A stretch of DNA of 64,000 nt from Pectinophora gossypiella (GCF_024362695.1 NC_065415.1:13309438-13373437), one strand, 5' to 3'. Numbered from the stretch's first letter, positions 49,601 to 60,784 are shown. Notes: generated from the letters alone by a model not told the origin. A program made the numbers and translations.

Positions 49601-49643
<43 letters not shown>
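49585..49643. repeat. (TG)n microsatellite
   Basis: About 29 TG units with one TA interruption. Confidence 0.97.
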
Positions 49644-49646
<3 letters not shown>

Positions 49647-49679
49647 GGGGCGGAAGGCAAGAGGGAAACCACTGCCCTA

Positions 49680-49760
49680 TTTTTCCCTAAAAAGTAGCAT
49701 GCAGAATGCTGCACGGACAAGAGGCTCGTAGTGGATCTTAAATTAGTGATGATAACATTA
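49680..49760 (+). mobile_element. RTE-like LINE tail
   Basis: Encodes RMLHGQEARSGS and a stop, then gatgata: the end of the family seen intact at 50040-50292. Confidence 0.65.
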
Positions 49761-50039
49761 TGTTACCATAGACCAAAATATAATTTACAATATGTGCTGC
49801 TTATCGGCTACGCTCTGTTAAATATAATTTAATCAACTTGACAGCTGTCAGAAGAATATATTTTCCTGATATGTCTCTTTTGCACTACGCTGTAGTATCT
49901 TACTGTCGTTCTGTCAATTTAATCAAGCTGCCACCAAAACAAGTAAACATCGGACATAGGGTCTTTATCGGAGGTCATAGAGTAACCTTCGGCGGACTGT
50001 AGGGGAGTAGCCATAGTATTATTTCTCGATATAATAATC

Positions 50040-50292
50040 TTATCTGAGAATTATTGAGGGCAGAAGAAGCAAGATGATTGGACACCTAATAAGACACGAC
50101 GAATTTATTAAAAACATCATAGAAAGAAAGAGAGGAAGGGGAAGACCAAGAAGAGCTTACATGGAACAGATCAAAGTCTTATGATTAAAGTCTGTCTTAT
50201 AGGGAAGTCAAGGAACTGGCTTTTGATAGATTGGAATGGAAAATGCTACACCGACAAGAGCGTGGCTCTTAAATCATCATTAGATGATGAAT
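50040..50292 (+). mobile_element. RTE-like LINE C-terminal fragment
   Basis: Frame reads RRSKMIGHLIRHDEFIKNII then RKRGRGRPRRAYMEQIK; after a frameshift, YREVKELAFDRLEWKMLHRQ and a GS stop. Typical lepidopteran RT tail. A minus copy is at 51070-51175. Confidence 0.85.
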
Positions 50293-50482
50293 ATCTTCTA
50301 CCAGTTTTGACGGGTGGGGAGGGGAATGGAGGGGTGGGAGGGGGCTTTCTGTGACACTTCACTTTATACTTATGCGAACCACATGACTAAGCTTTAGTGT
50401 GTGTGAAGTTAGAGCTAGTAGAGTTAGGGCGTGTAGAGTTAGAAACTTGGCTCTACATGAGTATGTATGTTGTGGAAAACAC

Positions 50483-50830
50483 GACAGCCTCCGTGGCCTC
50501 CGTGGTCTAGTGGTTAGAGCGTTAGGCTCACGATCTGGAGGTCCGGGTTCGATTCCCGATGGGGACATTGTCGAAATCACTTTGTGAGACTGTCCTTTGT
50601 TTGGTAAGGATTTTTCAGGCTTGAATCACCTGATTGTCCGAAAAAGTAAGATGATTCCATGCTTCGGAGGGCACGTTAAGCCGTTGGTCCCGGCTATTAG
50701 CCGTAAAAACACCTCCACCAATCCGCATTGGAGCAGCGTGGTGGAGTATGCTCCATACCCCCTCCGGTTGATTGAGGGGAGGCCTGTGCCCAGCAGTGGG
50801 ACGTATATAGGCAGTTTATGTATGTATGTT
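50483..50830 (+). mobile_element. SINE family B copy, full length
   Basis: gtggtctagtggttagagcg head, B-box GGTTCGATTCC, gtgcccagcagtgggacgta tail, then tatgtatgta. Confidence 0.93.
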
Positions 50831-51069
50831 TTTGTTGGGATAAATAGATAAGTACTACAAGGAGTAAGAAATAGCCACAAGGACCAGTTAGGAACAGTTA
50901 GGTACTTATATATTGCAATAAACATGTTGCGTTACATAAACAGCGCCAATTAACAGATCACGGGCGTCGGCGCATACTTGCATGGTAAACGCTGTTTTAT
51001 TAACGCCACTGCATAGAGTAAATTATGTAGATATGCAGTTAGGTACTTACTTAAATTATAAGAGACTCT

Positions 51070-51175
51070 GCCTATATGTTATCATCATCATGAGTTTAAG
51101 AGCCACGCTCTTGTCGGTGTAACATTTACCATTCTCGTCTATTTAAGGCCAATTCTTTGACTTCTTTATTATTAT
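51070..51175 (-). mobile_element. RTE-like LINE tail
   Basis: Minus frame EVKELALNRREW, stop, MLHRQERGS, stop, then gatgatgat. Confidence 0.8.
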
Positions 51176-51424
51176 TTTTTTGACATAACTTTTTTGCCGC
51201 ACGCAAATAAGTAGCATTAACTACTTGGCCGGAATCTTCTTTATAAGACACGACATTCGCCTTCTCTTTAATTTATCTTCTCTACTTGGTCTTCTTTGCG
51301 CAATACCCACGTAAGTACGTGCTTCTTAACTTCTCCAAAAAAAGCTCCTTCCCCAAAAAATTTAGTGTGAAACTAGCCTAAAAGCAACTTCTGTCTATAA
51401 TTTCTTTGTGTTCCAACCCCAAGA

Positions 51425-51655
51425 GAAAATCAGCCCAATACAAGTTAGGTCACATAGGTACCTCCGAAACGCATTTGTCGGGAATGTGGGTTTCCTCACG
51501 ATGTTTTCCTTACCTGTGATGTAATCTTATGATCCAAACATGATTTCGAAAACAACTTCAAGAATCATTTGGTTTCCCGTGCTGGATTCGAATCTGCGAC
51601 CTCACAGTGTGTCTGGGAGAGTCAAACGTTCCTCCAACTGGGCTAACGCGGCTGT
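51425..51655 (-). mobile_element. SINE family I copy
   Basis: Reverse of SINE I: cctccgaaacgcatttgtcg, ggaatgtgggtttcctcacg, gtgctggattcgaatctgcg, gggctaacgcggctg. Confidence 0.8.
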
Positions 51656-52153
51656 ATCTAAAGTAAAGAGTCATTTTAAACAAGTTCATAAAATAAATGA
51701 AATTATTTAAAGACGGAAAATCAGCCTTGACATCGATTAGTAAAATGATAATCGATTGAGTATTTCCACACATTTGTAAATTATTCAAATAACGAACGCC
51801 TAGTTTTACTTGTTTTATTAATGTGTTTATTATTCAACTGTTATTCTATGCCCAACCTACAAACAAGGAAGTGATCTTTGTCCTACAGCGCATGCGTTAT
51901 CTTTACGCGCGTGCATTTATATTTGCCTACTTTATAATACAAATAACGAGGATCAACTATTGTTTAAATAACATTAAATACACGCCTACTATCTGTGTCG
52001 GGGTAGGCAGAGACAAAAGTCGACCAGATATGCCTGCACACTAGTTCATGATACTTTAAGTACTTTATCAGACGATTGAATACATAGATACTAACCTACT
52101 CATTTTGTTCAATACTTACTATGTGTATAAGTAATACCTATAGGTAGGTAATA
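51656..52153. other. intergenic, unassigned
   Basis: A LINE-end scrap near 51990 (cggggtaggcagagacaaaa). Otherwise nothing. Confidence 0.5.
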
Positions 52154-52297
52154 CAGTAATGAGTCATGTGCCCATTTAGAACCCTGTTGCACTAATATAT
52201 TTGTCGTTTAATGAGACTAACTGTGCAATATTATAAAAAATCTTAATGTGACATGGTACGATAGTGTTAGGTAATTACAATATTATGCACGTAATAG
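52154..52297 (+). mobile_element. mariner-like MITE, copy 3
   Basis: Diverged version of 18629-18778 (ttgcactaatatatttgtcg, ttaatgtgacatggtacgat), TA on both sides. Confidence 0.7.
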
Positions 52298-52302
52298 TAC
52301 GT

Positions 52303-52465
52303 CTAGGGCTCTGTGCCGAGGTTTTTCTTGCAACTTCTTTTCCCCGACTACACAGGTTGTGAGAAGCTGCAGTAGTTTTAGGCGGATGAGACGTTCGTTA
52401 TTTAAAAATTGTCGATTCACAGTGTTACTATGGTACCTATTGAATAAAGATATTTTTGAATTTAG
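52303..52465 (+). mobile_element. LINE J 3' tail
   Basis: gtctagggctctgtgccgag to gaataaagatatttttgaat; begins five bases after the MITE. Confidence 0.8.
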
Positions 52466-52829
52466 TATTTGAGTACCTATATACTTATAGCAAAAGTTTC
52501 TTAGTAGACCAAAATAATCTCTGGGAGTAATGAAGTATATAAAAATTATATTTTACATACATACATACAAGAGCAAGCTTATGTTAATTCAAATTATTAG
52601 AATTATTAAAAATAAACTGGCTATGATGTAATGTTTGGCATTTCTGAGTTATTTACAAGATAATTTATGGATTTATCTGTATGTTATGACTGCTTTTAGG
52701 TACGTGATATGATGTCGTAAAATATATTGTTAGATAAGAGGTAATTTGGGCACGTGTGATAAAAAAGGTCCTATTTATATGCGTACCTATAATTTAATAA
52801 TTCATAATTATGTATAAATAATACTACTT

Positions 52830-53160
52830 CAGCAGGCCGGGTGGGTGAGTTCGGATAGGGACCCAGACCTATGGGGTATAACGTGGAACCCTTGCCCAGG
52901 GATACGGGTGAAGACCTCAACAGTTGCAGAGGCGGAGATGGGCGTCATCGGTACGGCAATTCAGGACGGAAGGAGCAAGTCACAGGGATTGTAACCTGAT
53001 AGAGGGCAGCAGCAACTGTCAGTACTATTCAGAGGCGGAGAACAGGAAATAGACATTCTGGTCAGTTAGCCGTAAAACACCTCCGCCAATCCGCAGTGGA
53101 GCAGCGCTCCACACCGGTTCACTGAGGGGAGACCTATGCCCTGCAGTGGGACGTATGTAA
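52830..53160 (+). mobile_element. composite repeat ending in a SINE B tail
   Basis: GC-richer head (cagcaggccgggtgggtgag, cccagacctatggggtataa) of unknown origin, then acacctccgccaatccgcag and cctgcagtgggacgtatg of SINE B. Confidence 0.5.
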
Positions 53161-53239
53161 TGGTCGCGACGCATGTCGTGAAGGCCTACTTTGTTACACG
53201 TTGTTAGTTATTGTAGTCCAAGGATCAAATAGAATACAG

Positions 53240-53445
53240 CTGGCTAGTTTCCTAGGTAAAACATAAATTATGAAATGCTGATTACTAAATAAAGACAGAT
53301 CTACTTATAATAAGTGCGATCATTTGTCACGTTTTTCTATGCCGTCACATGTTGCTTTTTCATACAAATTCCATAGAAATTTCGTGTTTTGACGTTTAGT
53401 AAAAAGTAGGTAACTGATTTGACTAGTTGGAAACTACCCTTTTAT
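53240..53445 (+). mobile_element. MITE family K copy 2
   Basis: agtttcctaggtaaaacata to actgatttgactagttggaa. Confidence 0.75.
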
Positions 53446-53769
53446 TATCTATAGCAATGGAGTCAACTAAATACAGAGATGGTCTGATCCGGTCTGCATT
53501 CCAGTTGGTACACCCAAATTTATACTTACCTACCGAGATTCATATACCAAGAGTTGCATACCGCTGCATTCGCTGAAGAGAGATTTATGAGAATCGTGGA
53601 TGCGGTAATTGCAAAAAATACTTCGCGAAATTGATACATTGGTAACTCTGCAAGTTTGTCCAATAACTAACAACTCTGTCACCAGGTTGGTGTTGTCGAT
53701 ATAAGAAGATGAAGATAATGAACCGATGCATCTCATTAGAAAGGGCACAATCCATCAATTGGGTCCTAC

Positions 53770-54018
53770 TAGGTTCAAAATAAATTATGAAATTCTAATT
53801 ACTAAATAAAGACAGATCTAGGTAAAACTAAGTAAAACATTTTCTTTTTTTCTATTTCATTTATTTATGAATTTTAATGAATCAAAACGTAATAAGTGCG
53901 ACATTTTATCACGTTTTTCTACGACGTCATAGTGTACTTTTTCATACAAATTCCATAGTAATTTCGTGTATTGACGTTTAGTAAAAAGTAACTGATTTGA
54001 CTAGTTGGAAACCCTATT
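53770..54018 (+). mobile_element. MITE family K copy 3
   Basis: aggttcaaaataaattatga to ctgatttgactagttggaaa; interior aataagtgcgacattttatc. Confidence 0.75.
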
Positions 54019-54267
54019 AAAGTCTATGTCTGCAACAGTGTTCGATTCGCTCGAATCTCAAGCTCCCAGTACAGTATAGAGCTATGAATAACCAAATAGA
54101 CTTCTCCAATGTAGTTCCTTCGTTACTCCTTATAGAAATGAGAACCGTCTGCGCAGTCACTGGGCAAATTAATCCGTCGGAACCGCAGTTTGTAGGTGTC
54201 CCAGCTTCGAGCGGAATTAATTGATACAATTGTTGAAACCAGGGACACGATTGCATCTACCCAATCT

Positions 54268-54580
54268 GCTTCTATCGTGTGGGTTGTGAGGTGGATTACT
54301 AACTTTATCAACCCTGGTGTCAGGGTTACTATTGAGCCGCCAAAAGCCTCTGACATGACCCATGTAAAGACTACATACATCAGTAAGTAGTAACCGGGAC
54401 CAACGGCTTAACGTGCCTTCCGCAATCAGGGATCATCTTACTTTTGGGCAATCAGATGATCAGCCTGTAATGTCGTAACCAAACTACGGAACACAAAGTG
54501 ATTTTTGTGATTTATTCCCCCCGGGATTCGAACCCGGAACCTCCGGATCGTGAGCACAACGCTCAACCACGGAGGCCGTT
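54268..54580 (-). mobile_element. SINE family A copy, head-to-head with the next
   Basis: Reverse, full length: ctatcgtgtgggttgtgagg to caaccacggaggccgtt. Confidence 0.9.
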
Positions 54581-54635
54581 CTACCCAATGACATACCTAT
54601 ACAGTTGTATCTATTGTATGTAAGTACCTAATAAT

Positions 54636-54965
54636 ACTCGCCTCAGTGGTCCAGTGGTTGAGTGATGGGCTCACGATCAGGAGGTCCCGGGTTCGAATCC
54701 CGGTGGGGACATATCACAAAAATCACTTTGTGATCCCTAGTTTGGTTAGGACATTACAGGCTGATCACCTGATTGTCCAAAAAGTAAGATGATCCGTGCT
54801 TCGGAAGGCACGTTAAGCCGTTGGTCCCGGTTATTACTTACTGATGTAAATAAGTAGTCATTACATGAGCCATGCCAGGGGCCTTTGGCAGCTCAATAAT
54901 AACCCTGACACCAGGGTTGATGAGGTTGGTAATTCACGTCACAACCCACACGATAGAAGAACCTA
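54636..54965 (+). mobile_element. SINE family A copy, head-to-head with the previous
   Basis: Full length: cagtggtccagtggttgagt to caacccacacgatagaagaa. Only about 55 bp from the inverted neighbour. Confidence 0.92.
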
Positions 54966-55009
54966 ATAATACTTATTATAACGTACTTATTTATTACCTA
55001 CTTATACAG

Positions 55010-55115
55010 TGCATAAGCGTAAGCGTTGGCATAACAGAAAGCTAGCTCAATCAGGCGGGTACTGAGTTCATCTTGCGATAGATTTACCTCCGAGTCCTCA
55101 GCTTATGTTAGGTAT
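55010..55115 (+). mobile_element. SINE family D fragment
   Basis: gcataacagaaagctagctc, tactgagttcatcttgcgat and cctcagcttatgtta. Confidence 0.55.
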
Positions 55116-55644
55116 ATTATTATTAGCTACTCCAAAATCGCTGTTACCACCCTGTTGTTCAGTTTCAAACAAAGTTCTAATTCAGAAAATAACTCGTACG
55201 CCTAAGCTACGTACACGCTGAAATGCTCCAGGCTACCTAGCTAAACTACAGACAGTGTAGGTATCCATAATGTCAGACATTCGGGGATACACTCGTAACT
55301 CATGTCCGGGATTAAAATAAAACAGAACTAAGTTCTGTTTTCTAAGTTCCTGTGACACGTGAATCGAACATTTCAAACTTAGGTGTTCTATTAATTTGTT
55401 AGGGTTTCGTTTGCTTAAAGTTTCCAAAATTAGGCCGGAAGATATAATAACGATATGGAACGAATAGTTATATACATTATTTATACTTTAGCATACCAAA
55501 ACACACTACTTTACACATTATACTTCACTACACTAACTATACACTATTCGTCACTATACTTTATGCCTTGCACTCATTACACTAGAATGTAGCTCATTAC
55601 CTATTCTTATTAATAAACACAATATTGTAAATATTTTTTCTAGG
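55116..55644. other. intergenic, unassigned
   Basis: Loose (actatac)-like low-complexity stretch at 55490-55575. No gene. Confidence 0.5.
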
Positions 55645-55812
55645 TAATGTATTTTCGAAGGTATATGACCTAACCTGTATTGGGATGGTTTTCCCTTCAC
55701 GGGTTGGAAGATCAGACAGGCAGTCGCTTCTGTAAAAAACTGGACCTGTCAAATTTTCAGGTTAGGTAAGCGGACCCTATAAAAATGAATAATGTTAGGG
55801 AGATGATGAGGT
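55645..55812 (+). mobile_element. SINE family I 3' half
   Basis: gtatatgacctaacctgtat, ggacctgtcaaattttcagg and gagatgatgag. Confidence 0.8.
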
Positions 55813-56017
55813 ACCAAAGCCAACGATTACCTAACCATTATATAATTACATTATCAATCGAAAAGAAAGAAGAAACGCTGATCATCTTATTTGTTGATGA
55901 TTCTTCCCTGTTGATTTCGACTACAAGGTGGACTGGGATCGCATATAGGTATAGAAAAGCTAGTTCAATACGTTCCCGCCGGCCGAGATGAACTGGATAT
56001 AATTTTCAAGCCATACG

Positions 56018-56720
56018 GTGCCTTTCCACCAGATATGTGAAGATGTATAAGCTGCGCTACGAAACTATGTGACCCTTTCCACCAATACTAAGCTATGTAG
56101 CTGTGCGAGGAAGATGCACTGCGAAGATGCGCCTCCGCAAAGTAGCTGTGTGGGCATACTGAGGTACTCTGCTCGGAACATAGCTAAAGTACGCATCCAC
56201 AACACGCATCGATAGCACGCATCCATAGCACACATCTATAGCACGCATCCTTCCATATAAAAAACATATAGCACCATTTCTTAAATCAGGAAAAATATTA
56301 GAGAAACCGCAAAAACCTCCTGTGTGTCGCGCTGTCCGGTAGTTGCGTGTGACGCGCGGGGTGAAGCTGATGCAGCGAACTAGTTTTTGTGTACTTTGCT
56401 TGCAAGTGTATAAATTCCTACCTACGTGTTCTTTATTTACTATTTGTTCGAGCATGATATTATATTGCAAATTGGAAGCGACGGTGGTGAATGTCGGTGT
56501 ACGGACAAACCAAAGTTGGTTTTTGTTGCACCGTCAATTGTAAACAAATGTATTAAGTACTGTACTTATTTTTAATAAAATAAATAATAAATAAATATCT
56601 TTGTTGAATCCGTTTCCACCGATGCTATGCTATGTGCACCAATGAATATGATTGGTAGATATCAAACGCATCCGTAGCATCGTAGTATATCACCTTAAAT
56701 GCCCTTAAACCCAATTCCAT
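56018..56720. mobile_element. low-copy repeat region P
   Basis: cggtgcctttccaccagata on the left and tccgtttccaccgatgctat on the right echo each other, and gctatg recurs. A tandem 13-bp repeat lies at 56193-56253. Frames here look random. Confidence 0.4.
56193..56253. repeat. 13-bp tandem repeat, about five units
   Basis: Units of acgcatccatagc with variants (acgcatccacaac, acgcatcgatagc, acacatctatagc). Confidence 0.85.
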
Positions 56721-57150
56721 TGCATCCCAGACGGGGACGAACTGGAGTAGGATTTCCAGGTAAATATGCGTTCAAACGTGCTAGCTAGAAACTCTCTTTT
56801 TTCGTCAACGATCCGTGGTCAGTGTTGCTCTATGACTAGGGTGGACTCATTGAGGAATATAGTCTTATTTAATAAATCTATGGAAAGATGAAAACCACGA
56901 AGATGATCTTTAACAAAGTGGCAACAACAGACACGAACTGACAACTTCACAATGACGTTAGAATGGCGCATCATTAACCCTACACCACTTTTAAAATTGA
57001 AGTGTATTTCACGCCAATAATGATTTAAAATTAAGTATGACACCAAATGATTGGTAAACCAGTCAATTACAATACATTCAGGATACAGTCCTGCCTACCA
57101 GGAGCAGATTGTTTTCCATTTCGCAAGAATGAGAAAAAAACAAAGTAAAT
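56721..57150. other. upstream of the membrane-anchored gene
   Basis: Nothing recognised; expected to hold its promoter. Confidence 0.5.
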
Positions 57151-57151
57151 A

Positions 57152-57157
57152 CTCAGT
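57152..57157 (+). promoter_or_regulatory. candidate initiator (TCAGTT)
   Basis: Matches the arthropod initiator TCAGTY and would give a 5' UTR of about 76 nt before the ATG at 57230. No TATA box or clear DPE. Confidence 0.35.
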
Positions 57158-57229
57158 TTGTTTTTAAAGTCCTAAGATTTCGTGTGTATTGTCTGTGTAG
57201 TGTATTTATTAAGTGTTGACTTTGCACTA

Positions 57230-57327
57230 ATGAATTTAATACGTATCCCCAAATATAAGAAGTACAATGACGACTTAAAACCAGTCCGTTTAGCTTCTGT
57301 GCCGCCTAAAAAAATAATTAAACAAAG
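57230..57327 (+). CDS. exon 1 of the membrane-anchored protein gene
   Basis: 32 codons plus two bases; donor CAAAG/GTAAAC. Joining to 57462 keeps frame (Arg codon split). If unspliced, TAA follows at once. Confidence 0.55.
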
Positions 57328-58941
57328 GTAAACTTTGTAAGTTTCTAAGATGCATTTACTCCCTTTATAATATCTCCTTGAGATATTTGTACAATCATGT
57401 CACTAACAGAAATAAAATCTAATAAAGACAAAACGAAACTCACTTTGAAATTTGTCAACAGATACCAGCCTCGCGGAGGCAACCCAATAGTAGTCCCGGT
57501 AAAGATCGACCCATATAAGGCAAGCAGACATGTAAAAATAAAAGACTCTCTTACTAGTTGGTATTCAAAAAGCATCAAAAACACTCAAACAAAACCAGTC
57601 AAGCAGTCAAAGTTCAAAAAATTGTTTAAAAAAGACGAGGATACATATCGATGCAAACTGTCACAATGGTATTTTCGAAAGAAAGCTGCAAGAGCGTTAA
57701 AACTAGAACACAGAAAGGAACTGAAACAGTTAAAAAATTTGGAAAAATGGAAGAAACACGACCAGGACTTGATTCACAAAGCGCAGATGGACAAACTCCA
57801 AGCAGAGAGAGAAGCCGAGGTAGCAATGCAACTGTGGGAGATAGAGAAGGAACGAGCGAGGCTCGCCAGCAATGCTCTCAAAACACATTATCCGTACAAA
57901 GTTGAAAAGAAAACCGCACAAACCGATGACACCTACCAAAGGTACTACAACACAGATTACGATAAGAAACACGAAGACACGCAGAAATATTACGAGAAAT
58001 ATTACCAAAAGTACGACGATGTAACCCCAGCTTACACGGCATACCAAAATGATATTTACGAAGAGGAACCCAAAAAAAATAAAAAAGAGAAACCATTTAA
58101 ACTGAAGAGAGAGAAGCCCGTTAAATTTAAGAAAGAGAAGGAACCCAAGATTAAAAAAGAAAAGCCCATCAAATTCAAAAAGCCAAAGCCCATCAAAATC
58201 AAAAAGGAAAAGCCCCCCAAAGTGAAGAAAGTAAAACCTCCAAAGGTAAAGAAGGAGAAACCACCGAAAATCAAAAGACAAAAAGGTAAAAAACGTAAGG
58301 ATTACGACGAATACGACGAACAGTTTTATTATCAACCTATGAAGGAAAAGAAGAGAAAAAGAGAGAAGAGACATAAAGCTGCAAAATACAAAGAAGTCAC
58401 TATACTTGAACGGTAAGCCTACACCTATTTCATAATCTATTTATAACGAATTTCAATTCTGTTTTCACATTTGTGGCTATCTTGGAACTATAATGTAAAA
58501 CGTATAGTTCTTGATATTTGTCAACTACCGTATTGCCAATGTATTTTTAGCTTTTCTTCGTATCATGTATTTTTAGATATTCTTATTAATTTAAGTACCT
58601 TAAATGCAGTTTTTACTGGTCGGCTCGACCATTGTAGACGGCGATACGGCTCATTGGTCTAACAAAAACCTCGGTGAAGTACCTGTACTTAGTTCGTCTT
58701 ACGATGGATGTGCCTCTGACCATAGAATAAGGAATATCTGACTACCCCATTGGGATATAATCGTATGTTCTTTGTAATCGTCCTGTCAATGAGGAAGTGT
58801 TTATTCATTCTATTTGTTTTCAGGCCGCGCCGGTCTCTCGACGAAAAATTCGTCAATTGCTTTTATAAAAGCTGTTGCGAAATCTACTGTTGTCTCTCGG
58901 TAGTCATAATAATAGGTTTAGTAATAATATTCATCATTTGA
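57230..58941 (+). CDS. Lys/Glu/Pro-repeat protein with C-terminal membrane anchor
   Basis: Not recognised. Three exons (57230-57327, 57462-58412, 58824-58941) join in phase to 388 codons plus stop. Order: basic N-terminus (MNLIRIPKYKKYND); charged helix or coiled coil, about residues 100-172; Tyr/Asp/Lys-rich stretch, about 190-220; about seven imperfect KKEKPxK repeats, about 238-312; basic linker; a Cys-rich segment (NCFYKSCCEIYCC); a terminal hydrophobic helix (LSVVIIIGLVIIFII) ending the protein. This layout fits a tail-anchored protein with its charged body in the cytoplasm and possible palmitoylation of the Cys cluster. Alternatively translation starts at ATG 57397 (MSLTEIKSNK), which needs no first intron. 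Poly(A) signal at 58948. The lysine repeats recall cytoskeleton- or filament-linked proteins, but that is only composition. Confidence 0.75.
57462..58412 (+). CDS. exon 2 of the membrane-anchored protein gene
   Basis: Acceptor tttgtcaacag, donor GAACG/GTAAGC. The open frame extends left to an ATG at 57397 and right to a TAA inside the donor. Carries the coiled coil and the lysine repeats. Confidence 0.85.
58600..58765 (+). mobile_element. SINE family D fragment in intron 2
   Basis: cggctcgaccattgtagacg, cggctcattggtctaacaaa and gactaccccattgggatata. Ends about 58 bp before the exon 3 acceptor. Confidence 0.75.
58824..58941 (+). CDS. exon 3 of the membrane-anchored protein gene
   Basis: Acceptor ttgttttcag. 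Completes CG/G (Arg), then PRRSLDEKFVNCFYKSCC, the hydrophobic tail and TGA (939-941). Confidence 0.8.
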
Positions 58942-58947
58942 ACATTA

Positions 58948-58953
58948 AATAAA
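58948..58953 (+). terminator. poly(A) signal
   Basis: AATAAA seven bases after the stop codon; very short 3' UTR if used. Confidence 0.5.
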
Positions 58954-59022
58954 TGTGCAACAGTCATAACTTAGGATATTTAGAAAGTTTTTCTTATTAA
59001 GTACTTAGTTGTTAACTACACA

Positions 59023-59160
59023 TTGGTGCACATTCTGGGCTACGAAACTTTTTAAAAATAGTTTGACAATTTCAAATGTAGTGCCGTCCTTCACTAACGA
59101 TAAGTGCAAGAAAGAGACAGCAGGTTCTAGAACTGTGTAACTAATAAAATTAAGGTTTTT
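59023..59160 (+). repeat. repeat Q, direct copy 1
   Basis: atagtttgacaatttcaaat, gtagtgccgtccttcacta, cgataagtgcaagaaagaga and aataaaattaaggtt shared with 59302-59452. Confidence 0.75.
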
Positions 59161-59301
59161 AATGTTGCTTGTCTGTCAAAAGCTCTTTGAACATCGATGA
59201 TCAATCTCATTACCGTGAAAGCAAAACTATCCTTTTTGTCTTTTTGAAAATATCCAGTTAGACCTTTCATCAATCATTCGGCGACATATATAAATAAGTA
59301 C

Positions 59302-59452
59302 CTATGCGGATTCTGGACAACACTGGACTACAATTTTCATTTTTGAATAGTTTGACAGTTTTAAATGTAGTGCCGTCTTTCACTTACGATAAGTACAAGA
59401 AAGAGAGGCGGGTCTAGAACTGTGAAACTATAATAAAATTAAGGTTGTGTCA
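59302..59452 (+). repeat. repeat Q, direct copy 2
   Basis: Same order of blocks as copy 1, 280 bp downstream; intervening DNA differs. Confidence 0.75.
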
Positions 59453-60004
59453 TACCTTACCTATTACACTGTATGGATTAAGGGATTATGTCCCTTTTCA
59501 ATACCACAGCTACAACTTTAATCAAGTAGAAATATATACGTATGGCCTCATTCATTCATTGGCCTTATAAGTCTGTTTCAGACGATTTATGACGTCGTTG
59601 CCTCGAAGAAATGCACTTTCTTTCATGGCTGTGCAAGCCAATCCTAGAGCGGCAAACTCTACCGTACACCGTCATCAATAAACGTGGTCAAACGTCGTAC
59701 GCTTGGCTATGTAATTCTGAATTCAAATCCGTGAATCAGTCAAAACGAAGAAATCGATTGATAAACATTTTAGGCTGGCTTCTACTCCTAGATTAAATAT
59801 ATTATAAGTTTAACCCAGTCATTTAGCCTATTGAAGAGCACTTATGGATATTAAAAAATAGAAAATGAATTAATGATACAACAAAAATCAATAATCGAAA
59901 TAATCTATAATCATAATATTTGTGTAATAATTAAATAATATTACAATACGAAAGATACAAACATAATTTGTATTTCAATAAGATCAACTAACATACTAAT
60001 AATA
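59453..60004. other. intergenic, unassigned
   Basis: Nothing recognised. Confidence 0.5.
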
Positions 60005-60738
60005 TCGTCACTGAAAAGGCAAAATTACACAAGCGTTTAAAGTACCTTTTTCATGTTTTTATAATAACTTTTTAGCCATTTATCCAAATTAGATGACGTC
60101 AACATTACATTGTTTTTTCATTGTCTTAGATGTATATTAATACATATTATAACATGGACTGTTATTTTAGGATATTTTGGCGCTTATGTAATTTTGCCTT
60201 TCCAGTATAGATTCACTACTACCGTAGATTGAAAATCAGCGCTCAAAAAGTGGGATGCAAAGTTACTGTTAATACAGCGACGTTGACAGTACTTTACCTC
60301 AGAGCGCGATTAGGCGCCGAACTGGCAACACGGAGAAGTGCGTGGTAAAAACTTGCAAAAATAGAAGCTCAAAGCGAAAAAAGAAGGATGTAACATCATA
60401 GTTCTAATGACATTGTGCATGTTATCATAGTATAAACATTTTAATTTTCGCAGTAAAACCCACCAAAATTATTATTTTAGTTTAAAATACACTAAAACAA
60501 GTACTCCCGGTCAATCCGAGTCGCAGTATAACCAGACCGCGTTACGAAGCACCACGCGCTAATATACGTAATAAGACGATGCGTACATTCTTGATTTGAC
60601 ACGATTTTATTGAATGTACGTATATATACCGCGGTGTACGAATGTATAGTTAAACAAGCGCCAAGTTTTCGCCGCATTATTGTATCAAGCGCTGTATCTA
60701 CGGTAGTGGTAAATCAATGCTTTCCAGTGACGATGTCT
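60005..60738. mobile_element. nested inverted-repeat element
   Basis: atcgtcactgaaaaggc at the left is inverted at the right (gctttccagtgacgat). Between, 60011-60036 is inverted at 60185-60210 (ggcaaaattaca blocks), and ctaccgtagat near 60222 is inverted near 60695. No transposase frame. Confidence 0.55.
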
Positions 60739-60784
60739 AATTTAAAACTTTGAAAACTATCGTCGCTTAGGATGACAACCTCGC

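Noticed and set aside
56193..56253. CRISPR-like array
   Set aside because: Plain 13-bp tandem repeat without spacers, in an animal genome.
56093..56470. 125-codon minus frame
   Set aside because: Overlaps the 13-bp tandem array and repeat P; no splice or homology evidence.
57730..58374. 214-codon very hydrophobic minus-strand frame
   Set aside because: Antisense of the lysine-rich repeats; Lys codons read backwards give Phe and Leu.
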